Assembly (NCBI GenBank): GCA_019704295.1
Contig: AP024596.1
Span: forward strand, 1-64,000
Reading direction: 5' to 3'
Length of the DNA stretch: 64,000 nucleotides
Source of the DNA: Sulfolobales archaeon HS-7
GTDB lineage: Archaea; Thermoproteota; Thermoprotei_A; Sulfolobales; Sulfolobaceae
The position numbers and the translations under genes are program-made. This document shows, piece by piece, positions 18,532 through 27,222 of the stretch; the stretch's first letter is position 1, and each line of letters opens with the position of its first letter. The notes beneath the pieces were generated by a model. It ran no database searches. It worked only from the letters and a program-made list of their open reading frames with translations, and was not told where the DNA came from.

Positions 18532-19428
18532 TTACTTAGTAACTACAACTATCTCTCCTTTCCTATCTATCAATGTATGTTCGTGTTGGGATACTGTTCC
18601 TCCGTTAACCTCAAGGAGCACCGGATACGCTGTGAGAATACCTTTTTTTGCGAGATAGGAAAGCTTACCTCTGAGTTCGGTAACATTTAACTTATCAGCA
18701 AGCCATCTTTCATTAAAGGGTAATGTACTAAACCTCTCCTGAATAACAGTTATTAACTCCTCCTCTTCCTTTCCTATTTTTTTAACGTTGTTCGTCCTCA
18801 AGGAATATATAGTAACCTGTTTTCCCTCCTTTACTTCTCCTCTTCCTGTCGTTGCAAAGGGTTCTATTGCATATGTTTCGTCAGGCCTTATCTGATTAGG
18901 GTCCCTTTGGCTCACGTTCGGAATAAACACACCCGCATGTAATACGTATCGCCTTATTAGATGACCCCCTAGATTCCATATGGGCTTAAATCCCCTACTT
19001 TTAATCGTCCTTTCTATGACATGACCTAACTCGCCTACCCTAATTCCTGCCCTGAAGTTGGCAATTGCTGCCTCAAGAGCATCGAGAGACGCTAACCTCA
19101 ACTCATCGTACTTGTTAGACAACGAAACCGTGACGGCCGTGTCTACGACATATCCGTCTATATGCGCTCCTATATCTAGTTTCACGACAGATCCCTCCGG
19201 TATGATTTTCTCATCGTTAATTAACGGTGAGTAATGAGCCGCTTCGTCGTTGATGGACAGATTACACGGGAACGCAGGCTTAGCTCCCTTCGACAATATA
19301 GCCCTTTCCGCTTCCTCACAGACATCTAAAACTTTAGCCCCTGGTTTTATCAGACCTGCAGCGTAATTTCTCGCTTCGGAGGCGATTTTCCCTGCCTTAA
19401 TTACCTTTTCAAATTCATCGTCATCCAT
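18532..19428 (-). CDS. map: Methionine aminopeptidase, type II
   Basis: The 298-residue enzyme has the metal ligands D85 and D96 ([18 protein letters not shown]), H156 (GGHLI), E189 (AIEPFAT) and E283 (QHEHTLI), in the spacing of archaeal type II MetAP, with the type II insertion. It removes N-terminal methionine from new proteins. The ATG at 19428 is preferred over 19488: it gives the normal family length and lies about 27 nt from the TATA at 19451-19461, whereas the longer start would cross the promoter of the divergent gene. Confidence 0.93.
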   Translation of the reverse strand: MDDDEFEKVIKAGKIASEARNYAAGLIKPGAKVLDVCEEAERAILSKGAKPAFPCNLSINDEAAHYSPLINDEKIIPEGSVVKLDIGAHIDGYVVDTAVTVSLSNKYDELRLASLDALEAAIANFRAGIRVGELGHVIERTIKSRGFKPIWNLGGHLIRRYVLHAGVFIPNVSQRDPNQIRPDETYAIEPFATTGRGEVKEGKQVTIYSLRTNNVKKIGKEEEELITVIQERFSTLPFNERWLADKLNVTELRGKLSYLAKKGILTAYPVLLEVNGGTVSQHEHTLIDRKGEIVVVTK

Positions 19429-19450
19429 ATAATGTCTAATGCGTGCCAAA

Positions 19451-19461
19451 GTTAAATATTT
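19451..19461. promoter_or_regulatory. Shared bidirectional TATA box
   Basis: The element gttaaatattt is nearly symmetric and is centred about 27 nt from both divergent starts, 19428 (minus) and 19482 (plus). Its position suggests one TATA element driving two leaderless genes and supports the shorter starts chosen for both. Confidence 0.55.
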
Positions 19462-19481
19462 CAAGTGTAAATAATTGCCAC

Positions 19482-20168
19482 ATGGCAACTCTTAAGTGGT
19501 TAGGTCACGCATGTGTAGAAGTAAATATAGCAGGGAAGAGAATTATAATAGATCCCTTCGTATCAGATAATCCGTCCTCATCAGTAAAACTTGATGAACT
19601 CCTGAAGCAGGAACCGGACGTTATTGCAGTAACTCATGACCATTATGACCATATGGGAGACGCTCCTGCTATTCTAAAGTCGACGAGCAAAACTAAGCTA
19701 TTTGCTGCTTTCGACCTGTCGAACTACATCATCACTCAAGCTGGAGTTAATGAGGATAGGGTGATCGCAGGGAACGTTGGAGGATATGTGAACTACGAAG
19801 GAGTAAAGCTGGCTCTGACGAAGGCCGTACACACGAGTGAGCACAGCGATCCTACTGGGGTAATAGTAAGTGGAGAGGGAATAACGCTTTACCATGCAGG
19901 AGATACTGGGTTATTTTCTGACATGGAGTTAATAGGTAAAGTGTTCTCTCCAGACTACGTAATGGTCCCGATTGGCGGGACTTACACCATGGACGTAGAT
20001 CAGGCGGTAATGGCTGTTGAGATGCTTAAACCGAGGAGAGCTGCAATACCCATTCATTACAATACGTGGCCACCGATATCCGCTAATCCTGATGAATTCG
20101 TAAATAAAGTAAAAACTAAGGGGTATAAAGCGATAATCCTTAAACCCGGCGAAACGATACCCCTGTGA
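19482..20168 (+). CDS. Metallo-beta-lactamase-fold hydrolase (UPF0173)
   Basis: The protein (228 residues) begins [14 protein letters not shown] and contains [10 protein letters not shown] (the HxHxDH zinc motif), the later His in VHTSEHSD, the Asp in YHAGDTGLF and the final HYNTWPP. This is the UPF0173/UlaG-like branch of the metallo-beta-lactamase fold; the physiological substrate is unknown. The ATG at 19482 is preferred because the shared TATA at 19451-19461 lies just upstream and the family starts here. The stop overlaps a GTG that could begin PheS, so transcription probably continues into pheS-pheT. Confidence 0.88.
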   Translation: MATLKWLGHACVEVNIAGKRIIIDPFVSDNPSSSVKLDELLKQEPDVIAVTHDHYDHMGDAPAILKSTSKTKLFAAFDLSNYIITQAGVNEDRVIAGNVGGYVNYEGVKLALTKAVHTSEHSDPTGVIVSGEGITLYHAGDTGLFSDMELIGKVFSPDYVMVPIGGTYTMDVDQAVMAVEMLKPRRAAIPIHYNTWPPISANPDEFVNKVKTKGYKAIILKPGETIPL

Positions 20169-20173
20169 TATTA

Positions 20174-21580
20174 ATGCTCTCTGAATCGGAGAGGAAGGTT
20201 CTAGCTTTCCTTTCACAAAGGCAAAGGGCTTCCATAGAGGAGATAGCGGAAGGGACAGGAATTGATAAAAACGGAGTAAACAGTATAGTGGAACTTCTCC
20301 ACTCTAAGGGTCTCATTGACATATCAACAACAGACAAGGTTAGATACGAGTTAACTGAGGAAGGAAAGGAGAGATTAGAGAGAGGTCTTCCAGAGGAGAG
20401 GTTAGTTCAAATGGGCGAGGTTGACATGGAAGTTGCTAGAAAGGAGTTAGGGAAGGACTTTGATATAGCCATTTCCTGGGGAAAAAGAAAGGGAATGATT
20501 CAAATATCTCAAGGCAAAATAATTGTAGTAAGTAGTTCAAATCCAAGTAATGAAAGGGAGGAGCTAGGTAGGATTCTTAATGATCCCAATTACTTGCCTT
20601 CAGATGAGAGAACTTTGCTTTCTAGGGGATTGATTAGAAGGAAAGTAGAAAAGGAAAAGAAAGTCTCCATTACCGAAAAGGGAGTAGAGATACTTAAGGA
20701 GTTGATGGAGAAAAAGGTAATTACGAATCTTACCCACGAGGTAATTCTAAACGGTTTAGAAAACTACGTCTTAAGAGAGAAAAACGTTGAGGCAGAACCC
20801 CCAAAATTCCTCTTAGGAAAAAAGCACTTCTTTAGGGAATTCCTAAACGAGATAAGGGAGGTAATGCTTTCACTAGGATTTAACGAAGTTTACACAGGAT
20901 ATATAGAATCTGAATTCTACAATTTCGACGTCTTGTTTCAACCTCAAGACCATCCAGCTAGGGAAATACATGATAGTTTTACGATATCCGGTTCTGCTAA
21001 AGTTGATCCGAAATTGGTGGAGATAGTGAGAGATTCCCATGAAACAATGTGGAGGTATAAGTGGTCTGAGGCAATTGCCTCTAGATTAGTGCTTAGAAGC
21101 CAGGCCACTGCAACTACGGCGAGAACGCTGGCGAGCGGAATAAAACTACCCGCTAGGTATTTTACCATAGGTAAGGTTTTTAGACCTGATGCAATAGACG
21201 CCACTCACTTGTTGGAATTCCATCAACTGGATGGATTTATTGTGGAGAAGGATTTCAACTTTAGGAAATTACTTTCTCTCCTAAAGGAAATATTCAATAT
21301 GATAGGTATTAGGGAGGTTAGATTTAAGCCAGGGTACTTCCCATTTACTGAACCTAGTGTAGAGATATACGGTTATATTTCCGGCATAGGATGGACGGAG
21401 ATGGCAGGGGCTGGATTGCTTAGACCTGAGGTAATAAGGATTAGCGGTTTGGATGAGGTAGGAGGTGCGTGGGGGATAGGTCTGGATAGAATTGCGCTAA
21501 CGAGATTTGGATTGAAGGATATCAGACTCCTTTATACAAGAGACGTTGAGTTTCTTAGAAATATGACGGTGAGGATTTAG
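20174..21580 (+). CDS. pheS: Phenylalanyl-tRNA synthetase alpha subunit
   Basis: The 468-residue protein has an N-terminal winged-helix region, then the class II catalytic core with SQATATTARTLAS, the motif 2-like GKVFRPDAID, AGAGLLRPEV and motif 3 GIGLDRIALTRF. It charges tRNA-Phe as a heterotetramer with PheT. ATG at 20174 is chosen; an in-frame GTG at 20165 overlaps the preceding stop. Its TAG shares a base with the GTG of pheT, so alpha and beta subunits are coupled, as expected for an obligate complex. Confidence 0.95.
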   Translation: MLSESERKVLAFLSQRQRASIEEIAEGTGIDKNGVNSIVELLHSKGLIDISTTDKVRYELTEEGKERLERGLPEERLVQMGEVDMEVARKELGKDFDIAISWGKRKGMIQISQGKIIVVSSSNPSNEREELGRILNDPNYLPSDERTLLSRGLIRRKVEKEKKVSITEKGVEILKELMEKKVITNLTHEVILNGLENYVLREKNVEAEPPKFLLGKKHFFREFLNEIREVMLSLGFNEVYTGYIESEFYNFDVLFQPQDHPAREIHDSFTISGSAKVDPKLVEIVRDSHETMWRYKWSEAIASRLVLRSQATATTARTLASGIKLPARYFTIGKVFRPDAIDATHLLEFHQLDGFIVEKDFNFRKLLSLLKEIFNMIGIREVRFKPGYFPFTEPSVEIYGYISGIGWTEMAGAGLLRPEVIRISGLDEVGGAWGIGLDRIALTRFGLKDIRLLYTRDVEFLRNMTVRI

Positions 21581-23196
21581 TGGTAAATATAGTAGTAAAT
21601 AAGTCTGAAATTACAGGGAAATTGAAACTCTCAGATAACGAAATTAATTCCTTACTCTTTAACTTAAAGTCGGAAGCTAAGCCTATAGATAACACACACC
21701 TAGAAGTGGAGGTAAATCCAGATCGACTTGATATGCTTTACCCGTCAGGTATAAGAAGGGCTATATACGGTCTTACTGAGGTGGAACTAGGAGAGCCAAA
21801 GTACAGTATCAGGAATTCCGAGATAACTTTCTCCGTTGATAAAGTCCCTCAGAGAGAGTATGCGGTGACTTTCATTGCGAGGGGAGTAAATATAAATAAT
21901 GAGGACAAGTTGAAGGAGATCATACAATTTCAGGAAAAGCTTCATGCTACGATAGGTAGAAAGAGGAAAAAGGTCGCTATAGGAATTCACGATCTTGATA
22001 AACTTAATACCTCAGCGATTGCATATCGTCTCGTCTCTAAGGAGTCGACCTTCGCCCCGCTTTTCTCAGAAAGGGAAATGAAGGTTGAGGAGGTGTTGAG
22101 AAGTACTCAACAAGGTAAGGAGTATGGAGAGTTGGCCCTTGTAAATGGGACGGTTCCGGCTATTATTGACGGGGAAGGAGATATCCTGAGCATCCCGCCA
22201 GTAATTAACTCCAGAAAGACACAACTGGAAATAGGTACTAAAGACCTTTTAATCGACGTTACGGGAACGTCTTTTGACGCGGTTGCAAAGACTGCTGACA
22301 TAATTGCCTCGGATTTCGCAGAGGGGGGAGCTAATGTTGAAGGCGTGAAGGTTCTGCCTTACAACGAGGTATTTCCGAAAATGGAAAGGAATAACGTCTA
22401 CCTTACGGTAGAGAAGTTCTCTAGGATTAGCGGTATTCAAATTCCTCCACAGGAAATAGTGCATCAAATCCAAAGGATGAGAATGGACGCTGAATTTGGT
22501 GACCGCGTAAAGGTATCCGTACCCCCATTTAGAGTGGACATACTAGAAGACGTCGATGTGGTTGAGGAAATCTTAATGTCAATAGGATATAACAATATAC
22601 CAATGGAGCCCGTGCAGAAAGGCAGTCTAGGAAAGGCTGATTACAAGCAGAGGGTAATTAACACCATTAGAGAACTGGTTATAGGAGCTGGATTCCTTGA
22701 GGTTTTCTCATACGTGTTAACCTCCAGCAGGACGTTACATGGAGATTACGCTTTAATTAGTAATCCCATCTCAGAACTTTACGACGCAGTTAGAAATTCG
22801 TTAATCCCATCAATTCTAGATGTAATGTCATCAAATCAGAGCTCAACCTTTCCGGTTAAGGTCTTCGAAGTTGGGGACGTCGTAATAAAGGACTCTATAA
22901 GCGATACCGGTTATAGCAATGTGACTAGAATAGCTATGGGAATTATGGATAGCGAGATTAGCTACGAGCTGATTCAATCTCCAGTGTCGGCAATTTTAGA
23001 GAATTTAGGTCTTAAACCAAAATATAGAGCGTCCGAGGAATTTCCCTTTCTTAAGGGTAGGAGCTCTGTAATAGAGGTTAGAGGTAACAAAATAGGAGTG
23101 TTAGGAGAGGTAGATCCTAATTATCTGCTAAAGTTAAAGATAACTTATCCAGTAGCAATATGCGAGATCAGCATTGATAATTTGGTAGAGACGTAG
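21580..23196 (+). CDS. pheT: Phenylalanyl-tRNA synthetase beta subunit
   Basis: The 538-residue protein matches the archaeal-type beta subunit: an early VNPDRLDMLYPSGIRRA, the B3/B4 editing region (GKEYGELALVNGTVPAIID), B5 tRNA-binding region and the catalytic-like C-terminal part with a VFEVGDVV strand. It is shorter than bacterial PheT because it lacks the EMAP and FDX-ACB domains, as is usual in archaea. Start is GTG, overlapping the pheS stop by one base. Confidence 0.95.
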   Translation: MVNIVVNKSEITGKLKLSDNEINSLLFNLKSEAKPIDNTHLEVEVNPDRLDMLYPSGIRRAIYGLTEVELGEPKYSIRNSEITFSVDKVPQREYAVTFIARGVNINNEDKLKEIIQFQEKLHATIGRKRKKVAIGIHDLDKLNTSAIAYRLVSKESTFAPLFSEREMKVEEVLRSTQQGKEYGELALVNGTVPAIIDGEGDILSIPPVINSRKTQLEIGTKDLLIDVTGTSFDAVAKTADIIASDFAEGGANVEGVKVLPYNEVFPKMERNNVYLTVEKFSRISGIQIPPQEIVHQIQRMRMDAEFGDRVKVSVPPFRVDILEDVDVVEEILMSIGYNNIPMEPVQKGSLGKADYKQRVINTIRELVIGAGFLEVFSYVLTSSRTLHGDYALISNPISELYDAVRNSLIPSILDVMSSNQSSTFPVKVFEVGDVVIKDSISDTGYSNVTRIAMGIMDSEISYELIQSPVSAILENLGLKPKYRASEEFPFLKGRSSVIEVRGNKIGVLGEVDPNYLLKLKITYPVAICEISIDNLVET

Positions 23197-23317
23197 AACC
23201 TTGCAATTTTAGTTAGGAAATGTTTTTCTGGAATGAACGCTTATAAGGACAGCATTATACCGACTTTTACCAACCTTAACGATACCATAATGAGAACCAG
23301 TTAAAAAACGTTATATC

Positions 23318-24373
23318 TCATGTCTGCAAATACTGGATGAGGTCCTCAGCACTGGAAACTACAGTAAATGCACAGGCTTTCCTCAATCTATTCATTATTG
23401 CCAATCCTATACCCCTTTCAGGATAAGGTTCAGCTATTCCAAAGTCTACTTCCATTCTGTCTAACTTCCTTAAGGAATCAAAGAGGTTTTTCGCTACCTC
23501 ATACAAGTTTTCCTTGGAACCTGTTATTATCTTATTCCCTTCTAACATTGCTCCAGTCTCTCGGGAGCATATCGTGGCAAATCTATACTTTGAGCGTAGG
23601 GAGTGAACTATCCTAATTAACGATTCAGTGTTTTTAGCTAAAAATACCCTCTTAGTAGGCGCGTAATGTTTGTATTTCATACCTGGGGAGAGGGCTACTT
23701 CAGCCTCGCCCTTACCTTGGGCGAAATCTGGAACTATGACATCATCGAAGTAGTTTCTTAATTCCTCCAAAGTAAACGGGCCCGGTCTTAGAAGAACAGG
23801 GGGGTTTTTAGTTACGTCTATTACAGTTGATTCCACACCGAAGAAAGTTTCCCCCCCATCAATGATCATATCCACTCTACCCATCATTTCGTCAATGATG
23901 TGTTCCACCTTAGTTGGACTGGGTCGAGTGGCAAGATTTGCACTGGGCGCGCCAATAGGAACTCCTGAAACCTCTATAAGCTTTAACGCTACTGGATGAG
24001 CAGGCATTCTAATTGCTACTGTCTGGAGCCCCCCTGAAGTCACTAAGGGAATCTTATCCGTTTTTTTTACAACGAACGTGATTGGGCCTGGCCACACTTT
24101 TTTCATAATACGCGTAATATTTTCTGGTACGTCTTCAACTATTTCAAATAGCTGTTCTAATGAGTGTATGTGCACTATAAGTGGATTATCCGGCTGTCTG
24201 TTCTTCGCAATAAAGATTTTCATTGAGGCCTCTGGGTCTAATGCATTTGCACCTAGTCCATAGACCGTCTCAGTGGGGAAAATAACCGTTCCGTTATTTC
24301 TAATAACTCTTGCAGCCTCCTCAATTACAGAGTCTTCTGGATTAACTGGATTGACCTTTTTGACGATTGTCAT
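23318..24373 (-). CDS. sua5: Threonylcarbamoyl-AMP synthase Sua5
   Basis: The 351-residue enzyme has the YrdC domain (FPTETVYGLGANALDP, KNRQPDNPLIVH, GAPSANLATRPSPT, IIDGG) joined to the C-terminal Sua5 domain (SPGMKYKHYAPTK onward). It makes threonylcarbamoyl-AMP for t6A37 of ANN-decoding tRNAs. The ATG at 24373 is preferred over 24427 because a TATA box, cctatataat on the minus strand near 24400-24410, lies about 30 nt upstream and the sequence before it is poor. Confidence 0.92.
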   Translation of the reverse strand: MTIVKKVNPVNPEDSVIEEAARVIRNNGTVIFPTETVYGLGANALDPEASMKIFIAKNRQPDNPLIVHIHSLEQLFEIVEDVPENITRIMKKVWPGPITFVVKKTDKIPLVTSGGLQTVAIRMPAHPVALKLIEVSGVPIGAPSANLATRPSPTKVEHIIDEMMGRVDMIIDGGETFFGVESTVIDVTKNPPVLLRPGPFTLEELRNYFDDVIVPDFAQGKGEAEVALSPGMKYKHYAPTKRVFLAKNTESLIRIVHSLRSKYRFATICSRETGAMLEGNKIITGSKENLYEVAKNLFDSLRKLDRMEVDFGIAEPYPERGIGLAIMNRLRKACAFTVVSSAEDLIQYLQT

Positions 24374-24428
24374 TTTCGATGCTAACATTAGGTCTAACAG
24401 ATTATATAGGTTAAGAGGGAAATCCAAT

Positions 24429-25562
24429 CTATTCCGAGTTACTTCTTAATTTGCGAGTAACCTCACTATAGACTAGCTTCTTTGTAGAGTCAGAAGAACC
24501 GAGCTTCTTGGTGTTTTCCACATCCTGTGAAAGTTTCCTGGTATATTCAATTATGTCTAATCTCTTCGTCTGATTCGCAAGTTCGTTCAATTTAGTCAAT
24601 TTCTTAGTTGCTTCGACCGAGTTGTCTATAACTGACGGTAAGCTCATTAGTACACTCTGGTAATTTACGTCAGCCTGGACTTCCTTGTTAATGGAGGATA
24701 GGAACTCTTGATGAGAAGTTGAAGGTGTAACGTTGGCCTGAAGAGTTTGCTCAATCTTCCTGTTAGTAACTGCGTCTTGATATACTACCTTTACCGTAAG
24801 TATGGCACCGGAGAAATTAGATGGGACATGTACCTTACCGTAAATTCTTACTACTCCCTCTAGGAATCCAAGGTAAATCGGATTGCTTGAGAAATTTATT
24901 AATGAGACTGATGACGGTGAGGTTAACTCTACTCTAACATCCTTAGCAGATATCTCCTCAACTGCATTCTCTGTAAATACGTCCGGAATTTCTTCCGGAG
25001 ATTCTATATGATAGAATATCCCGTTACTTTTCTCTACAACCGATTGAAGTATTTCCTCGTTGTACTCCGTTCCGACTCCTATTGCTATGATATTACTTCT
25101 CTCTGGGAACTTTATGTTTCCATACGCTTCCTTGATCGGAACATCAGTGGGAAAGCCATCGGTAAGCACTATAATTTTCGTAGGATCCTCCCATCTATTT
25201 GCAATCTTCGCCGCGAGATTGAGGGCGGAAAAAAGAGCTGTCCTACCCAATGGGACTAATCCCACAACTGAGCTTAATGCAGAATCTGGAGATACGTGTT
25301 CAGCTATTATCTTCGCCTCATCAGAAAAAGTTATGATAGATACGAAATTGCCTTTCGGCATCCTTTCAATCATCCCTCTCATGCCGTCTACTGCCAAGCT
25401 AAACTTGTCTTTCATTGATGAACTAGTATCAAGTAATATAACGTAATGAAAATTCGATGCCTTAGCAGTACTTTCAGGTACTAACACTAGCCTGAAGCCC
25501 ATCTCGAAAGGGGTCGAACTGCTTTTCAAATGACTAGTTTCAAGTCTAACTGCTATTGTCAT
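24429..25562 (-). CDS. vWA-domain protein with Thr-x-x-Leu repeat tail, ArnB-like
   Basis: The 377-residue protein has a von Willebrand A domain with an intact MIDAS (DTSSS at 45-49, T108, D135 in TDGFPTD), then a beta-rich domain, then a charged tail from about residue 316. The tail carries six T-[KR]-[KR]-L motifs with Thr at 319, 332, 341, 351, 360 and 369, the last four 9-10 residues apart. A pThr-x-x-Leu motif suits FHA-domain binding. This resembles ArnB, the vWA partner of the FHA protein ArnA that represses archaella in Sulfolobus, but no FHA gene is adjacent. ATG 25562 is supported by a TATA-like ctattaaaat (plus strand) about 27 nt upstream. Confidence 0.75.
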   Translation of the reverse strand: MTIAVRLETSHLKSSSTPFEMGFRLVLVPESTAKASNFHYVILLDTSSSMKDKFSLAVDGMRGMIERMPKGNFVSIITFSDEAKIIAEHVSPDSALSSVVGLVPLGRTALFSALNLAAKIANRWEDPTKIIVLTDGFPTDVPIKEAYGNIKFPERSNIIAIGVGTEYNEEILQSVVEKSNGIFYHIESPEEIPDVFTENAVEEISAKDVRVELTSPSSVSLINFSSNPIYLGFLEGVVRIYGKVHVPSNFSGAILTVKVVYQDAVTNRKIEQTLQANVTPSTSHQEFLSSINKEVQADVNYQSVLMSLPSVIDNSVEATKKLTKLNELANQTKRLDIIEYTRKLSQDVENTKKLGSSDSTKKLVYSEVTRKLRSNSE

Positions 25563-26020
25563 ATACGAAAAGTTGATATTGAAACTATTAAAATGAATTG
25601 GTGAAATACAGTGTGGGGTTTTGGACCTCATAAGATTTCATGATATCTCATCTCAATCCTCAGCCCTTGGACTTCATTGAAGCCGCTGAATATTACTCGG
25701 TTCATTCTTCGTCCCTTTAGTGGGATAACCCAGACCTACTTGCAGACGTGGGTAAACCCTCACATCTTGTGCCCTGTCGCCTTTCGGGAAAGCTTATCTA
25801 TATTCAGTCACGAGATTTATAAAATATATTTTATATTTTAAAGTAATAAACTCTATGATTTATCTAAAACTGTTGGCAACGGTAATTCACGCCTCATTAC
25901 TGATCCGTTTACCTAAATGGGGGTTCAAAGGTGGCGGAAAACCAGCGAGCATGAATAGTCCCCCTTTGTATTAGTTTAAGTCGGTTCGCAGCCAGTATAT
26001 CAATTACGCTCATCGACAAA
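25563..26020. other. Intergenic region, decayed mobile-element DNA
   Basis: No gene is supported. An AT-rich core lies at about 25815-25850. The stretch gcgagcatgaatagtccccc near 25937 resembles the tips of the 40-bp dispersed motif. Faint similarity to the DNA before the second direct repeat (26950-27060) suggests that the relic beginning at 26021 extends leftwards in eroded form. Confidence 0.4.
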
Positions 26021-26229
26021 ATAAGCTTTACCGAGACGCCTAAGTGAGGGTTGATGTGGTACATCTCTCCTCCTATTATCCAGTCCTCAGGATACCATCA
26101 CGTTCACTTCGAGGTTCGACCCTCAGAGGCTGTGGAGTTTAGCCATCTACTCTCTGGGCAAGCTGGAGATAAGAAGCAGGAAGTCCATACCGTGAGAATA
26201 GGAATCCTGTCCGTTAGGGTAGAGTTCAC
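26021..26229 (+). mobile_element. IS200/IS605-type right-end relic A
   Basis: The first 106 nt (26021-26126) match 27064-27169 at about 93 of 106 positions by eye. Both read in frame as a TnpB-tail-like string ending HVHFEV. After this, relic A runs through gaccctcagaggctgtgg, gaagcaggaagtcc and an imperfect hairpin to gttcac (26224-26229). That order is what I expect of archaeal TnpB-element right ends, which encode the omega-RNA scaffold. No tnpB gene is attached. Confidence 0.55.
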
Positions 26230-26272
26230 GAAGCGATTTTTCATTCTACTGTTTAGGGTGAAAAGGAGGCCG

Positions 26273-26632
26273 CTATGGATCTTCCAACTTAATTCTTGTG
26301 TAACCGAACTCCTCATATATGTGATCAGAACTTATTATCTTACCTTCGGAGAACGCTGCATGGAAGGCATCAAATACTCCCATACCTTGTGATATTAATA
26401 TAGAGGCTTTTAAGATTCTCTCATCAAAGCTTTTAGTAATTTCCATTACTGACGCAGAAACCTTGACCGGATCTAGACCGAATTTCTTACTTAGCAACAT
26501 AAGCTCTAGGTAAGTAGCTAAAGAAGTAGTAATGTTATACTCATATTCTCTTAATAATGATGAAGCTTTCCTCTTCAACCAATCTTTATCCTTGAGTAGT
26601 GCGAGGAAAAAATCAGTATCAGCGTAAACCAA
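26273..26632 (-). CDS. vapC: VapC-type PIN-domain toxin
   Basis: The 119-residue protein has the four acidic residues of a PIN nuclease: D5 (VYADTDFF), E43 (ATYLELM), D88 (GVFDAFHAA) and D103 (ISSDHIYEE). VapC toxins are Mg-dependent RNases held inactive by VapB. The start overlaps the 3' end of the antitoxin gene by 14 nt, the standard antitoxin-first order. The module lies between two 106-bp direct repeats. Confidence 0.88.
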   Translation of the reverse strand: MVYADTDFFLALLKDKDWLKRKASSLLREYEYNITTSLATYLELMLLSKKFGLDPVKVSASVMEITKSFDERILKASILISQGMGVFDAFHAAFSEGKIISSDHIYEEFGYTRIKLEDP

Positions 26633-26855
26633 TTTCTTTCTCGGCCTCTTCCCTTATTACTTTCTTTAACTCCTTAATGTCAAGGTTAGGCAACTTTTCC
26701 CCCTCATCTTCGAGGACCTTGATCGGATCCTCCACTCTAGGAACAAGCATTATCCCGTAAGGTAATTCTACGACGTAAAACTCCTTAGGTTTTCCCTTTT
26801 CTCTAATTTCCTTCGGTAAGTAAACTCTTCCCTTCTTGTCAACCTTAACAATCAT
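26619..26855 (-). CDS. vapB: VapB-type AbrB-fold antitoxin
   Basis: The 78-residue protein begins MIVKVDKKGRVYLPKEIREK, the swapped-hairpin AbrB/SpoVT DNA-binding motif, and ends in an acidic helical tail suited to binding the toxin. ATG at 26855 is chosen because it starts the AbrB motif directly and lies about 27 nt from a TATA-like core inside a palindrome (26868-26894). That palindrome is the likely autoregulatory operator. The toxin gene overlaps by 14 nt. Confidence 0.88.
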   Translation of the reverse strand: MIVKVDKKGRVYLPKEIREKGKPKEFYVVELPYGIMLVPRVEDPIKVLEDEGEKLPNLDIKELKKVIREEAEKEIGLR

Positions 26856-26867
26856 GAGTTCAATATG

Positions 26868-26894
26868 GTGGGAAAAGTTAATTAACTTTCCCAC
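26868..26894 (-). promoter_or_regulatory. Palindromic operator over the vapB promoter
   Basis: The 27-nt sequence gtgggaaaa-gttaattaac-tttcccac is an almost perfect palindrome with one extra base. Its centre, gttaattaac, falls where the TATA box of vapB should be, about 27 nt upstream of the ATG. Binding by the VapB dimer would block TBP access, the usual autoregulation of such modules. Confidence 0.6.
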
Positions 26895-27063
26895 AAGATT
26901 GTTCCAAGTTATCGGGAGATTCAGGACATTTTACAAAATCAGTTTTATCTTGATGGAGTTAAAAGGGGGCGGAACACCCCTTCCGCAAGGGATGGATATT
27001 CATCTTTGTAGTTATCTTAAATACAAAAGAGGACTCCTATACCTAAATGACAATTCCGAAGGA

Positions 27064-27169
27064 GTAAGCGTCACCGAGACGCCTAGGCTAGGGTTGATGT
27101 GGTACGTCTCTCCTCCTATTATTCAATCCTCTGGAGACTATCACGTTCACTTCGAGGTTTGACCCTCAG
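27064..27169 (+). mobile_element. IS200/IS605-type relic B, direct repeat of relic A
   Basis: This is the second 106-bp copy of the sequence at 26021-26126, in the same orientation. It ends at gaccctcag, where the similarity stops, so the omega-RNA-like 3' part is missing. Upstream DNA (26950-27060) contains a small hairpin (cggaacaccccttccg) and faint similarity to the left flank of relic A. It may be the truncated end of a related element. Confidence 0.55.
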
Positions 27170-27222
27170 CGAATTTCACCTTCAGACTTAAACATTTATT
27201 TTTACAATGATTATACGATAAT

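Noticed and set aside
18469..18690. 73-codon frame opposite the methionine aminopeptidase gene
   Set aside because: Antisense to the conserved C-terminus of a clear gene; composition is not protein-like.
23197..23317. TATA-like gcttataagg after pheT, possible ncRNA
   Set aside because: No ORF or stable structure follows; it runs antisense into the sua5 3' end and cannot be supported by sequence alone.
26051..26392. 113-codon frame beside vapC
   Set aside because: Its 5' part is the transposon relic and its 3' part is antisense to vapC; kept only as a mobile-element remnant.
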